DNA of 64,000 bases from Serripes groenlandicus (taxonomy: Eukaryota > Mollusca > Bivalvia > Cardiida > Cardiidae). A program made the translations under genes and the position numbers. This document shows, piece by piece, positions 31,810 to 41,965 of this stretch. Location of the stretch: NCBI GenBank assembly GCA_031761405.1, contig JASEVX010000099.1, positions 310,001 through 374,000 of the forward strand, in the 5' to 3' direction. Under the pieces are notes generated by a model that saw only the letters and a list, made by a program, of their open reading frames with translations, had not been told where the DNA came from and did not search any database. Each line of letters opens with the position of its first letter. Position 1 is the stretch's first letter.

Positions 31810-32135
31810 GATTGATTGTTTGGTGTTTTACGTCGCTTCAAACAATTGTTCAGTTATATCACGGCGTTTCTTGAGTAAATTACCTGTACTACTGTTTCAT
31901 TTATCCTGACACCAGACAGTCAGTCAGTTATATCACGGCGTTTCCTGAGTAAATTACCAGTACTACTGTTCCATTTATCCTGACACCAGTCAGTCAGTCG
32001 TAATGCTAACCCCGCAAACCAAGAGCGCCAAATAGGGCGCCCACTACTACCATTTTTAAAGTATTTGGTATGATCCAACCCTCGACCTCCCGCAACGAGG
32101 CGGACACTCTACCACTACACCACCGAGGCGGTCAG
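31810..32135 (-). mobile_element. SINE-1, full length, with 74-bp internal duplication
   Basis: In reverse: head GACCGCCTCGGTGGTGTAGT (A box region) and GGTCGAGGGTTGGATCATAC, body GGTAGTAGTGGGCGCCCTAT, tail AACACCAAACAATCAATC. CAGTTATATCACGGCGTTTC begins twice, at 31851 and 31925, giving a duplicated 74-bp module. Confidence 0.9.
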
Positions 32136-32271
32136 TAAATGGTCCACAGCAAAACATTTGTTTTATTTCATCAGTAAGTAAATTCGGCCAGACGATCCTC
32201 AGAGATAATATTCAAGCTTGCTACCACTCGGTCTACACACATATAGATGCTCTACTAGATTAAAGTCAAGC

Positions 32272-32466
32272 TCCGGTAGCTTAGTCGGTAACGACCCAGG
32301 CTTTCAATTTAGGGCTTGAAAATTCGAACCCCAGCTCGGTTAAAAATAAAATCCCGACGTTAGACAAAATTCAGTGAGAGAAGTGTCATACGTCTCGCAC
32401 CAATGAACTATTAGTTTAAGTAAGAAAGCAGCCAGCTTTTGTAAAAGAATGTTGGACTATTTATGT
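32272..32466 (+). mobile_element. SINE-2, cut by MITE-C
   Basis: Head GTAGCTTAGTCGGTAACGAC and AAAATTCGAACCCCAGCTCG, body CACCAATGAACTATTAG, then stops at the TTAA of the next MITE-C. The 3' part is not found beyond that insertion. Confidence 0.8.
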
Positions 32467-32679
32467 TTAACCCTTTCAGCGCCGAATTGTTTAAAGTAGA
32501 CTCTTCCATGTTCAAACTCGGACGACTTTATTTTCATATTTTAGGATTTTTGGAATATTTTTATAACTCACAGCCAAACAATGCAGATTTCAGGTGAGAC
32601 AGCTCGTCACGAGCTGACTCACCTGAATCTGTATTGTTTGCAAAAAGCTCAATATTGCCTTTGGCGCTGAAAGCGTTAA
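32467..32679 (+). mobile_element. MITE-C, full length
   Basis: TTAACCCTTTCAGCGCCGAA to TTGGCGCTGAAAGCGTTAA. Core CAGGTGAGACAGCTCGTCAC and GAGCTGACTCACCTG. Confidence 0.92.
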
Positions 32680-32817
32680 ACATGCTATAATAAGTTAACC
32701 TTTGTGAGATAATTATGTTAGAATAATAAGTTTGAAAATATTGATTAAATAGTCTCTGTTTTATCAAAGATAACTCGATTATTTGAGGATCTTGGTTTGG
32801 CTAATAGTTAGTTAAAC

Positions 32818-32853
32818 CAGAGACATATAAACACATGTGTTTATATGTCTCTG
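32818..32853. repeat. Perfect 36-bp palindrome
   Basis: CAGAGACATATAAACACA followed at once by its reverse complement. TTAAAC occurs close to both sides (32812-32817 and 32855-32860). Possibly the smallest relic of a foldback element. Confidence 0.8.
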
Positions 32854-32989
32854 ATTAAACCCGGATCATTCAATATCGTTTTTATATAAAACGCCCAGTT
32901 GAAACCATCATATTCTATAATTTTGATTGCGTTGATTTTAAAATTTTAAAAATTCTTTTTATTATTGAGTTATCATTTGAATTCAAAAT

Positions 32990-33690
32990 GTTAGTGCAAT
33001 ATTTAATCATGTTATATTTTCTTAGAATTGAGAGCGGGTTACGCCCTAACTCACTGTACATTGCCCATACATTTTTTAGATTTATTTCGACAAAACCTAT
33101 TAAAAATTAGATCAACGTCTGGTCCAGCATGTATACCCCAGATTTCTGATGCGTTGTGCATTACAGGTAGTACTAAATTATCAAACATTTCATATTTCAT
33201 ACATATTGAGAGAGTAGAGAGAATAAACTAAATAAAGATTTGATCCCTTATCGGACACATTCTTTTGTGTCCTAAACCAACATTGGATTTTTGTACAAAT
33301 TTACACATAAATAGTTGAATTCTTCAATTTTTTATTATGAATAAAGAATTCGTGTTTTAGTTTACATTTTTCTTTTTTCAAATACGAATGATTTTTGTTT
33401 TCTTTGTGTTGATCTTTTACCTATTTCTTTGGCAATAGTTATCTAAATTTTCTACCATGATTTTGATTGCATTTGGTTATGTTGAGAATATAATTTGATT
33501 ATCTGCATATAAGATTGAAAACAATTTAATTTCATCTAAAGTAAAGATTCCTTCTAAATTAGCATAAATATTTTCAATGATATCTTTAATAAACATCATG
33601 AATAAAAGAGATGAACTGGGGTCACCCTGTTTGACGCCCGCCTGTGATATAATTGGTTCTGAAGTATTTACAATTTATTTTTACAGCCTA
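32990..33690 (-). pseudogene. LINE reverse-transcriptase relic with frameshifts
   Basis: Minus-strand translation from about 33650 downwards gives AGVKQGDPSSSLLF then KLFSILYADN, the conserved motifs around and including the catalytic YADD box, here with the last D changed to N. A shifted frame then gives NLDNYCQ. Near 33200-33030, with text lost between, frames give FDNLVLPVMHNASEIWG and SELGRNPLSILRKYN, typical of the tail downstream of RT in invertebrate LINEs. The changed active-site residue, stops and gaps mean it is dead. Confidence 0.8.
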
Positions 33691-33744
33691 TTTGACAAGA
33701 GTTATTCATTGACTTAAATGCGTTTAAACATGCTTCATATCCGA

Positions 33745-34060
33745 TAATCTCTCAACTTGCTTATAATGAGCAATCTTTTCTCTTGCCACACTGTTCTTCA
33801 CCATTCAATAACTATACTGTTAAGATTTACAATAACATTTCTAAGACCTCTGTATAATGCATTATAAATCTTCAGACACAGCTATTGAGACCATGATATA
33901 ACCCACGGTTGAATTAAGGGAAAATACATTTGTAATATCATAATCATGTTTTCTTTAGGACGTTAACTTTATTGTACTTTAGCCTTCCCCATGTCTAGAC
34001 GCATTTTTGTGCCTCTAAAGCAGGCGGCTCTTGAAAAAATGCGTCTAAATAAACAAATTA
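33745..34060. mobile_element. MITE-B relics
   Basis: CTTGCTTATAATGAGCAATC with TTGCCACACTGTTC near 33760, and CATGTCTAGACGCATTTTTG with AAGCAGGCGGCTCTTG near 34000. Both are worn pieces, without paired cores. Confidence 0.5.
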
Positions 34061-34099
34061 CTCAATTTTATTAAATAATTCTACTTTCATGTATGAGAG

Positions 34100-34264
34100 A
34101 GTTCACCCGGGTAGACACTTTTCGTCTCCTGTAGATTTTCTGTTTCAGGAATCATTACTCTATACCTCTTTTCCCCTGAGACGTAATGTGTCGGCCCGGA
34201 TCAGACTGATCTGGTCGATACATTACGCATAGGCCAAAAAGGTTGGTTTTCTTGCGGGACGGCA
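34100..34264 (+). mobile_element. MITE-A, left end lost
   Basis: ACCCGGGTAGACACTTTTCG, TTTCTGTTTCAGGAATCATT, GTGTCGGCCCGGATCAG and right end TTCTTGCGGGACGGC. Confidence 0.8.
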
Positions 34265-34409
34265 ATTATCACAATCAATGAATACAATCTGGATAAATGA
34301 ATCAAACACTATTTCAGCTAAGTATTTAGTGGTACATACAGACTGCGTCATTGGAAGACAATGGACAACACCCAGTTAGCATATAGGTCAATGTCACATA
34401 TATAGGTCG

Positions 34410-34599
34410 AAATTTCACAAAGTCGACACTTCCATTTTGAAAGTTGGACCACTCCATTTTTCGTCCAACGGGAAACTTGGTAAAATGTAATGCATAAGTT
34501 GCAAATAATGCAGATTTCAGGAGAGAAAACACACGTTGTCACCTGAATCTGCATTGTTTGCAAAAGCCTTTAATTGGCTTTGGCAGGAAAAGAGTTTAC
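34410..34599 (+). mobile_element. MITE-C2, hairpin damaged
   Basis: TTTCACAAAGTCGACACTTC, TTTTTCGTCCAACGGGAAAC, AATGCAGATTTCAGGAGAG, CACCTGAATCTGCATTGTTT and GGCAGGAAAAGAGTTTA. The stem apex is replaced by AAAACACACGTTG. Confidence 0.8.
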
Positions 34600-35104
34600 T
34601 TTATATTTTACATCGATGGCAATTAGGAGATTACACACAACATAATTGTTGTAAACTTAAATGACAAATACGCAATTCAATTTCAATGGTAGAAAATGGA
34701 ATCATTTAAATATGCTTGACTAAATTCATGAAACTTAAATCTATGCGCATTTCATAAAATATTTCTGCTGGATTGAAAGCTCATTTAAGGACCGAAAACA
34801 GATTAAATGCAACTACACTATAAAATATATTATACTACTCATCATTTTACATCGCATGTTGTTCATGTCGAAGTTTATCAATTTCCATTGCTTATTATAT
34901 TCATCGAACAATTATCGACAGGACGGAAAACTCCAGCGTGAACGGCGTGAGAACCAGAATACCATCAGAATTATACATTCCATGATATGATCCATCGGCG
35001 GACACCCTTAGTTGTTGACTCAACTATGCTCCAACAATACTCGTTGGATTCGCCGTTTTGACAGAACATAATAGAATACATATAAACCAATCAAAGTGAC
35101 GCAG
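34600..35104. other. No gene or clear repeat seen
   Basis: AT-rich spacer without motif-bearing frames. Confidence 0.35.
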
Positions 35105-35935
35105 GCATGGGTCGAGTACTGGGGAGTTAGTACTCGAGTAAGTACACAGTACTGGATGCTAAAGGAGTACTCACTTTGTGTGTGTGTGTACTCGAATAAG
35201 TACTGAGTACTACTTAAAGTACTCATGCGTACTTTCTGAGTACACATTTTTTAAAATTATTCTTATATATTATAAAACTGTCTAAATGTAGACAATGATG
35301 GGTCACAAATGAAAACATGATATGTTATTCAAATTTTATATAGAATAAATTTAGTAATGCATATTGTCAGTTACAGTAGACAAGCCGAGAAAATATCATT
35401 GCAGGAATATATTCATAAATATTCCAATACTCTATGGAGCCTGTGACTATAGACTTTTGCATCGTATCATTATGAGCCTTTCAAATGTGTCTTCTTTTAG
35501 CCTGCACCTATCAGGCCTGAAGACCTTGCCACATACACCATTTAAAGTTGACTTCACCAATTTGTGAAAATGAAATATGCCTGTTTGTAAAGGTGATAAT
35601 ACCATAATTGCTAGCTATTGGCAGATTACTAGCATGCATTGTATACAGGTGATATCCCCTCTGCGTACTCTAGCAATACAACATATACTGGATATTGATG
35701 TTTTATAAGCTTATTGAATGTACTGTAGTTTACAGTTAGGTATTTCTACCATAGCTTTAACTAGTGTGGAAGTACTCATAGAGTACTCGTAAAGGACTCA
35801 TAAGTACTGGCCATTTTGCTTTAGTACTCAAGTAAGTACGAGCACTTGTACTCATAATTTAAGACGAGTACTGAGTACTGCTGAGTACTTGAAAATTGGT
35901 ACTCGATTAAGAATGAGGACAAGTACAAGTACGAG
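35105..35935. mobile_element. Probable decayed DNA transposon with GTACTCGAGTA-rich ends
   Basis: Both ends are dense in short inverted GAGTAC/GTACTC motifs (about 35115-35245 and 35765-35930). The middle is unrelated AT-rich sequence. The layout resembles the hAT element at 43579, whose ends also carry GAGTAC motifs, but I cannot define exact ends or a target duplication. Confidence 0.5.
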
Positions 35936-36513
35936 TATCACATCTTTTGAAGTGAAGCTTATATTGCCGAAACACTCCTATGTGGAGATGCAAAGAAAAA
36001 GGAGGGATCTTATTGGTTGTTTGGCTGAGTACAACATTGTGCTGCATCCAATCAGAAACAAAATTAATTTGGGAAAATATCAACTAAGAGACCTACCTTT
36101 GTTTAAATTAAGCTGCTAAGGCCCATTGGCATTCATGTTGGCGTGAAATCGCCTTCGCATATTTCTGGTGTTGCCCCAAATAACATCTACGAGATACTAT
36201 TCTAAAGCCTTTCCAATACGCGGATGGTTTTTAATACTTGTAAAGAAGACAAACGATATCTGAAAACATTGTGGCAAAAAGAGGATGTGCTCATGGTTTG
36301 TGTAGAAGTTCGTTAACCATGTGTATTGCATGCACAGTCAGTTCTCCGTCTTGAAGCATTCTGAAAGCGATTACGTCGAGCTGAAAGGACGATACACGGA
36401 TATTGAGCTTCCTGGCACCAATCCTATGTGTATCGTTCAATAACCACAGGGACATGATAAAGGTCTAGGTCTCCAATAACACATAGCCCCGCTTTATCCA
36501 CGTGGGCTTACTA
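35936..36513. other. No gene seen; MITE-B scrap
   Basis: CTGAAAACATTGTGGCAAAA at about 36259 is a MITE-B scrap. Otherwise nothing recognised. Confidence 0.35.
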
Positions 36514-36726
36514 GTAACCCTTTCAGCGCCGAATTGTTTAAAGTAGACTCTTCCATATTTAAACTCGTGCGACTCTATTTTCATGGTATAGGATATTTGG
36601 AATATTTTTATAACTCACAGCCAAACAATGCAGATTTCAGGTGAGACAACTCGTTACGAACTGACTCACCTGAATCTGCATTGTTTGCAAAAAGCTCAAT
36701 ATTGCCTTTGGCGCTGAAAGAGTTAA
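36514..36726 (+). mobile_element. MITE-C, full length
   Basis: GTAACCCTTTCAGCGCCGAA to TTGGCGCTGAAAGAGTTAA. The core has CAGGTGAGACAACTCGTTAC and GAACTGACTCACCTG: the G-to-A change in AACTC is matched in GAACT only partly, so the apex now pairs less well. Confidence 0.9.
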
Positions 36727-36924
36727 CATGGTTTAAATGTTTGTCGTGCAAACGACTCATTCACACATTATGCATTGATCGTTTACAAATCACAGCGACA
36801 TGTTTAGATCGAGGTTATCTTTGAATGTAGAACCATTCATTTACCACATGTGACTTAATATTAATAAGGCTTTAGTCGGGAAAAATTACCCATAAACAAA
36901 TTAAAACATTCTATACAGTTTACA

Positions 36925-37135
36925 CATAGCTCCGGTAACTTCATGGGTGGAGACGCGGGCTGTTAATCAAGGACTTGTTATTTCTAACCTCAGATTCTTT
37001 CTTTCGCACGTTTGACATACATTTAAGACAATGTTACAAACGTCATTAGTATTCCACAAATGGTCCAACTGTCCATTTGGAAAACCAGCCAGTAGCTTGG
37101 AAAGATGTGTGTGATAGTACCGGTGTGAGAAAAAA
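36925..37135 (+). mobile_element. SINE-2, 3' end cut
   Basis: CTCCGGTAACTTCATGGGTG, GCACGTTTGACATACATT, GTCCAACTGTCCATTTGGAA, CCAGCCAGTAGCTTGGAAAG and CCGGTGTGAGAAAAAA. Confidence 0.7.
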
Positions 37136-37153
37136 AATAAAGAAATCACATGG

Positions 37154-37498
37154 CAGGGGCGTAGCTTTGCAATAATCAATGTGTAGGCCGTCTCGTGAGA
37201 AAATCAACATTGTAGACTCTGCGTAAAGTATCGACCCGGAGCAGCCTAAGCATGCCACACAGGCCTACCCGGATAGACACTTTTCGCCTCCTGTGGATTT
37301 TCTGTTTCAGGAATCACTTCTCTATACATCTATCACCACTAAAACGGAATGTGTCGGCCGGATCAGTCTGCGCGGTGAGCGCAGGCTGATCTGGTCGATA
37401 CATTACGCAGATGTCTATCGCCGCAGCTGTATTTTGGGGCATTTTGAGAACAAATGTGTAGGCACGTGTCTACAGTGCATAAAGGGAGCTACGTCAGT
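37154..37498 (+). mobile_element. Composite transposon with CAGGGGCGTAGCT ends, copy 1
   Basis: Left end CAGGGGCGTAGCTTTGCAAT. Inner cargo is a MITE-A lacking its own right end (about 37187-37412). Then ATGTCTATCGCCGCAGCTGT, GTAGGCACGTGTCTACAGTG and a worn right end AAAGGGAGCTACGTCAG. Copy 2 at 52481 has the same arrangement, so the MITE-A was already inside when the unit moved. The 37293 open frame is MITE-A text. Confidence 0.8.
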
Positions 37499-37580
37499 AG
37501 TATAGTATTACATATACTTATTTGTTCAAGTCATGTTTAACCTGGTGAACGTACCTAGTATGCGTATATTTCTTCACGGC

Positions 37581-37761
37581 TTAACTCGTTTACTGCCCAA
37601 TTTTCACAAAGTCGACTCTTCAATGTTGAAATTTGGAACACTCCATTTTTTGTCCAACAGGAAATTTGGTAAAATTGAATGTTTAGTGACAAACAATACA
37701 GATGTCAGGACTGAATTGTTTGCAAAAGCCCTTCAATTGCTTTTGGCAGGAAAAGAATTAA
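37581..37761 (+). mobile_element. MITE-C2, core hairpin deleted
   Basis: TTAACTCGTTTACTGCCCAA to TTTGGCAGGAAAAGAATTAA. The stem is collapsed to GATGTCAGGACTGAATTG. Shares TTTTTGTCCAACAGGAAATT with 34410 and 4456. Confidence 0.8.
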
Positions 37762-37912
37762 AAATAAATACATGTTGGAAAATGTTGAGATATGCACTTC
37801 TATGCAAACTTGAATCCTGTTAAGATAAAGCAGATTGTTACGTAGGCGTAAACATTTAAATACGTGATTTCAAATTATGAGAAAACCGCAATAATGAGAA
37901 GGCATGCATATA

Positions 37913-38163
37913 TGAGCCGTTACACGAGAAAACCAGCATGATATAATCTGCGTAATGTATCGACCCGAATCAACCTGCGCAGGCTAATTCGGGCCGACAC
38001 ATTCCGTCTCAGGGGGATTGAGGTATAGAGTAACTATTCCTGAAACAGAAAAAAACACGAAGCGAAAAGTTTGTTCTCGGATTAGCCTGCGCCGCATGCT
38101 TAGGCTGATCCGGGTCGATACTTTACGCAGTCCACAATGTTGGTTTTCTCGTGGAACGGCTCA
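37913..38163 (-). mobile_element. MITE-A, full length
   Basis: TGAGCCGTTACACGAGAAAA to TTTTCTCGTGGAACGGCTCA, interior in reverse with CCTGAAACAGAAA. Confidence 0.9.
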
Positions 38164-38382
38164 TTATCATTAAAAACGTTGATAAACGACCGAGACACCT
38201 GACGTTCAGAAGATGTTTAAATTTAGAAGCAATAGTTCACAAACACCTGTTAATTAGAATATATGTTAGCTTTCAAGTTACATTTTTTTTTTCATACTTC
38301 ACATAACAGCAACAGATATATAAACATAAAATGACAAACATCATAAAATACAATGGAACATATTGACTAGATTTATTATTTG

Positions 38383-38635
38383 AGCCGTCTCGCGAGAAAA
38401 CCAACATTGTGGACTCTGCGTAAAGTATCGACTCGGATCAGCCTGAAGCAGGCCGCGCAGGCTTATCCGGATAGACACTTTGCGCCTCCTGTTGATTTTT
38501 TGTTTCAGGAATCATTACTCTATACCTCCATCCCCTTGAAACGGAATGTGTCGGCCCGGATTAGCCTGTGCGGACTGATCTGGGTCGATACATTACGCAG
38601 ATGCCATAATGATGGGTTTCTCACGGGACGGCTCA
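38383..38635 (+). mobile_element. MITE-A, full length
   Basis: TGAGCCGTCTCGCGAGAAAA to TTTCTCACGGGACGGCTCA. The open frame through it continues into the next SINE and is not a gene. Confidence 0.9.
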
Positions 38636-38668
38636 TAAGCTATTTACTCGATACAGATGACAAACGGT

Positions 38669-38925
38669 CGCATCGCCTCGACGGTGGAGTGGTACAGCGT
38701 CCGCCTCCAGTGCGGGAGGCCGCGGGTTCAATCCCTGGTCGGGTAATACCACAACGTTATAGTATTGGTTACCCTCCTTGGCGCCCAGGTTACTGGGTTT
38801 AGCATTGCGACTGACTGGCTGGTGTCAGGATAAATGGACCAGTAGTAATGGTTACTTACCCAGGAAACGCCGTGGACACATGTTGAAAGCAGCGTTAAAC
38901 ACCAAACAATCAATCAACAATGGCT
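38669..38925 (+). mobile_element. SINE-1, full length, reference copy
   Basis: Head CATCGCCTCGACGGTGGAGT (A box region) and CGCGGGTTCAATCCCTGGTC (B box), body TACCCTCCTTGGCGCCCAGG, GACTGGCTGGTGTCAGGATA, AATGGACCAGTAGTAATGGT, TACTTACCCAGGAAACGCCG, GTTGAAAGCAGCGTTAAACA and tail CCAAACAATCAATCAAC. The internal module is single copy here. RNA polymerase III transcription is expected from the boxes (family knowledge). Confidence 0.92.
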
Positions 38926-39025
38926 TTGAAGAAGACGCAGCTGCACCCACCCTGAATGAGATATAGCAAACAATATACACACACTTATCTATCGAACACA
39001 ACATATGCAACATAAGCGTGTAACA

Positions 39026-39041
39026 TAAACAAAGTAAGTAT
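39026..39041. repeat. Left target duplication of SINE-4
   Basis: TAAACAAAGTAAGTAT, repeated exactly at 39254-39269. Confidence 0.9.
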
Positions 39042-39253
39042 GGACGACGGTGGTGCAGAGGTAGAGCGTCGGTCCCCCGTATCAAAGGGCCCTGGTTCGA
39101 GTCCCGTGATGAGCGGGTCCTGACGTTGGAATTGTTCCGCACAAACGGCGCATGTAGGCTACTGGTTACGTCTCCAGGAAGCAGACATCGAGCGTGATTA
39201 GTATAAGCTGAAAAGTTGCTTCGCAATCGATGTAAAATAAATAATGTTTAAAT
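39042..39253 (+). mobile_element. SINE-4, intact, with 16-bp target duplication
   Basis: Head GACGGTGGTGCAGAGGTAGA (A box) and CCTGGTTCGAGTCCCGTGAT (B box). Body TTACGTCTCCAGGAAGCAGA, CATCGAGCGTGATTAGTATA and GCTGAAAAGTTGCTTCGCAA, end AATAAATAATGTTTAAAT. The exact 16-bp duplication is the mark of LINE-type reverse transcription into a staggered nick. A second copy lies at 41667. Confidence 0.92.
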
Positions 39254-39269
39254 TAAACAAAGTAAGTAT
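39254..39269. repeat. Right target duplication of SINE-4
   Basis: TAAACAAAGTAAGTAT, matching 39026-39041. Confidence 0.9.
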
Positions 39270-39910
39270 TGTGATATCAGTATACAAGACCTTGCATAAT
39301 GGTCTTTACAAGTAAATATATATTTATGAGAGATACTGTATCGTCACCATGGAAAATCTTTTGAAAGGATGATTTAGCACGTTGTTGATGCCTCAAATTT
39401 AAACCATACAAAAGGCTTGCAATTTGACACGTGTAAATATCAACTCTATGAAATATGATATCAGTCAAACCCTTGCCAAACACGCATTCGCTTTATGACG
39501 CGGTAGTAGACATACATGTACGACAATTGTCTCAAAATTAGAATTCTCTCATAATATGCGCTTTATTTTTTCAACTCCTTTCATAAGTTTTACTGTCATC
39601 AATAAAAGAGATATTTCGTTATGTTGCCAGAATGTTTTCAAGGTTTGGTGGATATATAAGAGAAAAAAAGTTAAAGCGGTCTTAAATATGATTGAAAATT
39701 TAACCAAATGTGATGTTACATCCGTTCATGATGACATTTCGATCCATTCATTCTAAAGAGTCGTAACTTCGTCTAATTGGAAGGTAAAGTTGCACATTTG
39801 TAGTTCCCGTCGAACATATTTGTCTTAAGTCAAATTACAGATGAGCTAGAATAATGTTAAATGTTCCGACATTTAGCACCTGTATCCTTGACACACTGTT
39901 CATGCTAACA
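39270..39910. other. No gene or clear repeat seen
   Basis: AT-rich. Short frames at 39277-39756 on both strands lack motifs. Confidence 0.35.
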
Positions 39911-40330
39911 TTTAAAGGTGCTGAATTCCAGATGGCGATTTTTAAGTTTTGAAATGTTGAATGTTCTGCAAATATTGCTAATAGTGACACAAAAAGTATA
40001 ACCTATTTTGAACCCTTTCCCTCATATAGCCGCTTTCTGACGCCTCTGCGGCAGGCGGCTTTTTGAAAACATAGTGACAAAAGAAGAAATTACACAAAAC
40101 GTGCAATTTCTCCTTTTGACACAATGTTTTCCACTTTTTGTCATAGGTTATCCATTCAATTATGGAGATTATCTATGTTTTGACAAAATACGTTCAAAGT
40201 CGTCTGCTGCAGAATTGTCGTATGAGGGAAAGGGTTAAGCAGTAAATGTTGAAAAACTGTCAATTGAATGTCATGAACATGTACACAGTTTGGCTCACTG
40301 GGTCTGTCTACCCAGTCAAAATGGTGCATA
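39911..40330 (+). mobile_element. Dispersed element K, split by MITE-B
   Basis: TTAAAGGTGCTGAATTCCAG, GAAATGTTGAATGTTCTGCA and AACCTATTTTG before the MITE-B, then GCAGTAAATGTTGAAAAACT, GTCAATTGAATGTCATGAAC and CTGGGTCTGTCTACCCAGTC after it. It holds the single-copy form of the 65-bp unit amplified at 8601. Confidence 0.75.
40007..40238 (+). mobile_element. MITE-B, full length, nested in K
   Basis: Left end TTGAACCCTTTCCCTCATAT (target TTAA now TTGA). Right end TGAGGGAAAGGGTTAA. Core GAAATTACAC-AAAAC-GTGCAATTTC: one arm carries an extra unpaired change. Confidence 0.9.
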
Positions 40331-40583
40331 ATGTCGATGATGCTGATGACAAATGTTGATCCATATCGGTTAACGCAGCCATGGAGTCTGATCAGGTTAT
40401 GCACTACTCGCCAATTGGACACAGACAATTTCAAAAGCAGTACCCATTTAAATCCACTATCATGGATGCACGGACAGGTCTCTATCTACACACGTGTTAC
40501 AATTACGTTAAGATTGGTGTTTGCGGATCACAAGTTCATAAGCATTGATCATGCCATTTAAAAGCCGACAACCGGAAATACTT

Positions 40584-40812
40584 TTAAACCTCTCCAACAT
40601 ACAGACGCTTTCCGACGTCTATACAGCAGACGGCTTTTGAAAGCATTGTGGCAAAAGGAGACATTGCTCGTGATAAGCAATGTCTAATTTTGTCACAATA
40701 TTTTCAACTTTAGTAAACAAAATTTCTTTCAATGATAAAAGTTTTCCATGTGTTCAACTAAACGTTTTCAAAGACGTCTGCTGCAGATTGGCTGTATGTG
40801 GGAAAGGGTTAA
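40584..40812 (+). mobile_element. MITE-B, full length, compensated stem
   Basis: TTAAACCTCTCCAACATACA to TGTGGGAAAGGGTTAA. The stem reads GACATTGCTC...AAGCAATGTC: an A:T pair of other copies is C:G here. Confidence 0.9.
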
Positions 40813-40912
40813 GAATAAATTGAGATTATATTCGGAATCTCAGCCTTTTTGCTCGTTTAGTTATTCCGATTAAAACGGTCGAAAGAGAAGACCATGATCA
40901 GAGACTGTGCAA

Positions 40913-41032
40913 AGACACATACTGATCTGGATCGTTCATGTGTTGTTTGTCTCGGTAGGTCGACTGCTGATCTGGATCGTTCATGTGTTGTTTGTCTCGG
41001 TAGGTCGACTGCTGATCTGGATCGTTCCCGAC
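40913..41032. repeat. Tandem repeat, 45 bp x ~2.5
   Basis: CTGATCTGGATCGTTCATGT and GTCTCGGTAGGTCGACTG repeat exactly. An open frame across it is a repeat artefact. Confidence 0.85.
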
Positions 41033-41088
41033 CACGATCGCAAAGTTCCAAATGATTGCATTGTTACTTAGCTTATCAAATCACGACA

Positions 41089-41192
41089 TTTAGGGGTTCA
41101 AAAACGGTGACCCCGGAACTCCGTCTTTCCGCTGCAAACATTTAGGGGTTCAAAACGGTGACCCCGGAACTCCGTCTTTCCGCTGCAAACAA
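41089..41192. repeat. Tandem duplication, ~51 bp x 2
   Basis: CATTTAGGGGTTCAAAA(A)CGGTGACC and CCGTCTTTCCGCTGCAAAC occur twice with one base of length difference. Confidence 0.9.
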
Positions 41193-41385
41193 CAGATAAG
41201 GTCGAAGGGGTAGGATCCATAGATTTCTGATAAAACAGTTAAAATGTCACGGTTTATATGTGGCTCTAAATAGAACCCTGTTTTCGGGTTTTAGTTTAAA
41301 ATGGTAATATTTTAATTGTCTGGTGCTTCAAATTTGATAAAAACCAATCTTATGAAACTAACGACCAGTGTAGACCCAGATCATT

Positions 41386-41570
41386 GCTATACACTAGTAT
41401 TTAGTTCTGTATTTATTTAGTGCAGATAATGATGAGGCTATACACTAGTATTTAGTTCTGTATTTGGTTAGTGCAGATACAGATGAGGCTATACATTAGC
41501 ATTTAGTTCTGTATTTGGTTAGTGCAGATAATGATGAGGCTATAGACTAGTATTTAGTGCTGTATTTAGC
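41386..41570. repeat. Tandem repeat, ~51 bp x 3.5
   Basis: TATACACTAGTATTTAGTTC, TGTATTTGGTTAGTGCAGAT and AATGATGAGGC repeat, with small unit differences. Confidence 0.85.
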
Positions 41571-41666
41571 TAACGTGGCTTTCTAGATAGGAAGCAAATT
41601 TATAAATTTAAATCAACTGCTGCTTACAAAATGGATGGTATAGTGAACTGCTTTTGTGGAAAACAG

Positions 41667-41855
41667 AAGTGCAGTGGTAGATACTCGGGCTCTCGTTCCA
41701 AAGGTCTCGGGTTCGAATCCCTTGATGAGCGGGTTAAGCCTTTGGGGTTCTTTAACACAGACGGCGTGAGTACTAGTTATGTCTCCAGGAAGCAGACATC
41801 GAGCGTGATTAATGTAAGCTGAACGCATGTTTCGTAATCCATGTTAAATAAATAA
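41667..41855 (+). mobile_element. SINE-4, second copy
   Basis: GTGCAGTGGTAGATACTCGG (A box region), CTCGGGTTCGAATCCCTTGA (B box), TCTCCAGGAAGCAGACATCG and GTTAAATAAATAAGTTTAA. More diverged than 39042, with no clear target duplication. Confidence 0.85.
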
Positions 41856-41861
41856 GTTTAA

Positions 41862-41935
41862 CTTAACTGGCCGCCATGATATTACTGAAAATGGGTCAAA
41901 CGGTGTTAAACATCCAATTAATAAATTAATCAATC
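41862..41935 (+). mobile_element. SINE-2 tail fragment
   Basis: CTGGCCGCCATGATATTACT, GTGTTAAACATCCAATTAAT and AATTAATCAATC are the last part of SINE-2. Confidence 0.65.
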
Positions 41936-41965
41936 TATTTCATTAACCTAGTCTTCGTCTTTAAA

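Noticed and set aside
38669..38770. tRNA gene candidates at SINE heads (also 39042, 61448, 17104)
   Set aside because: A and B boxes are present but the cloverleaf is not complete and each head continues into a repeated body and tail, so these are SINEs.
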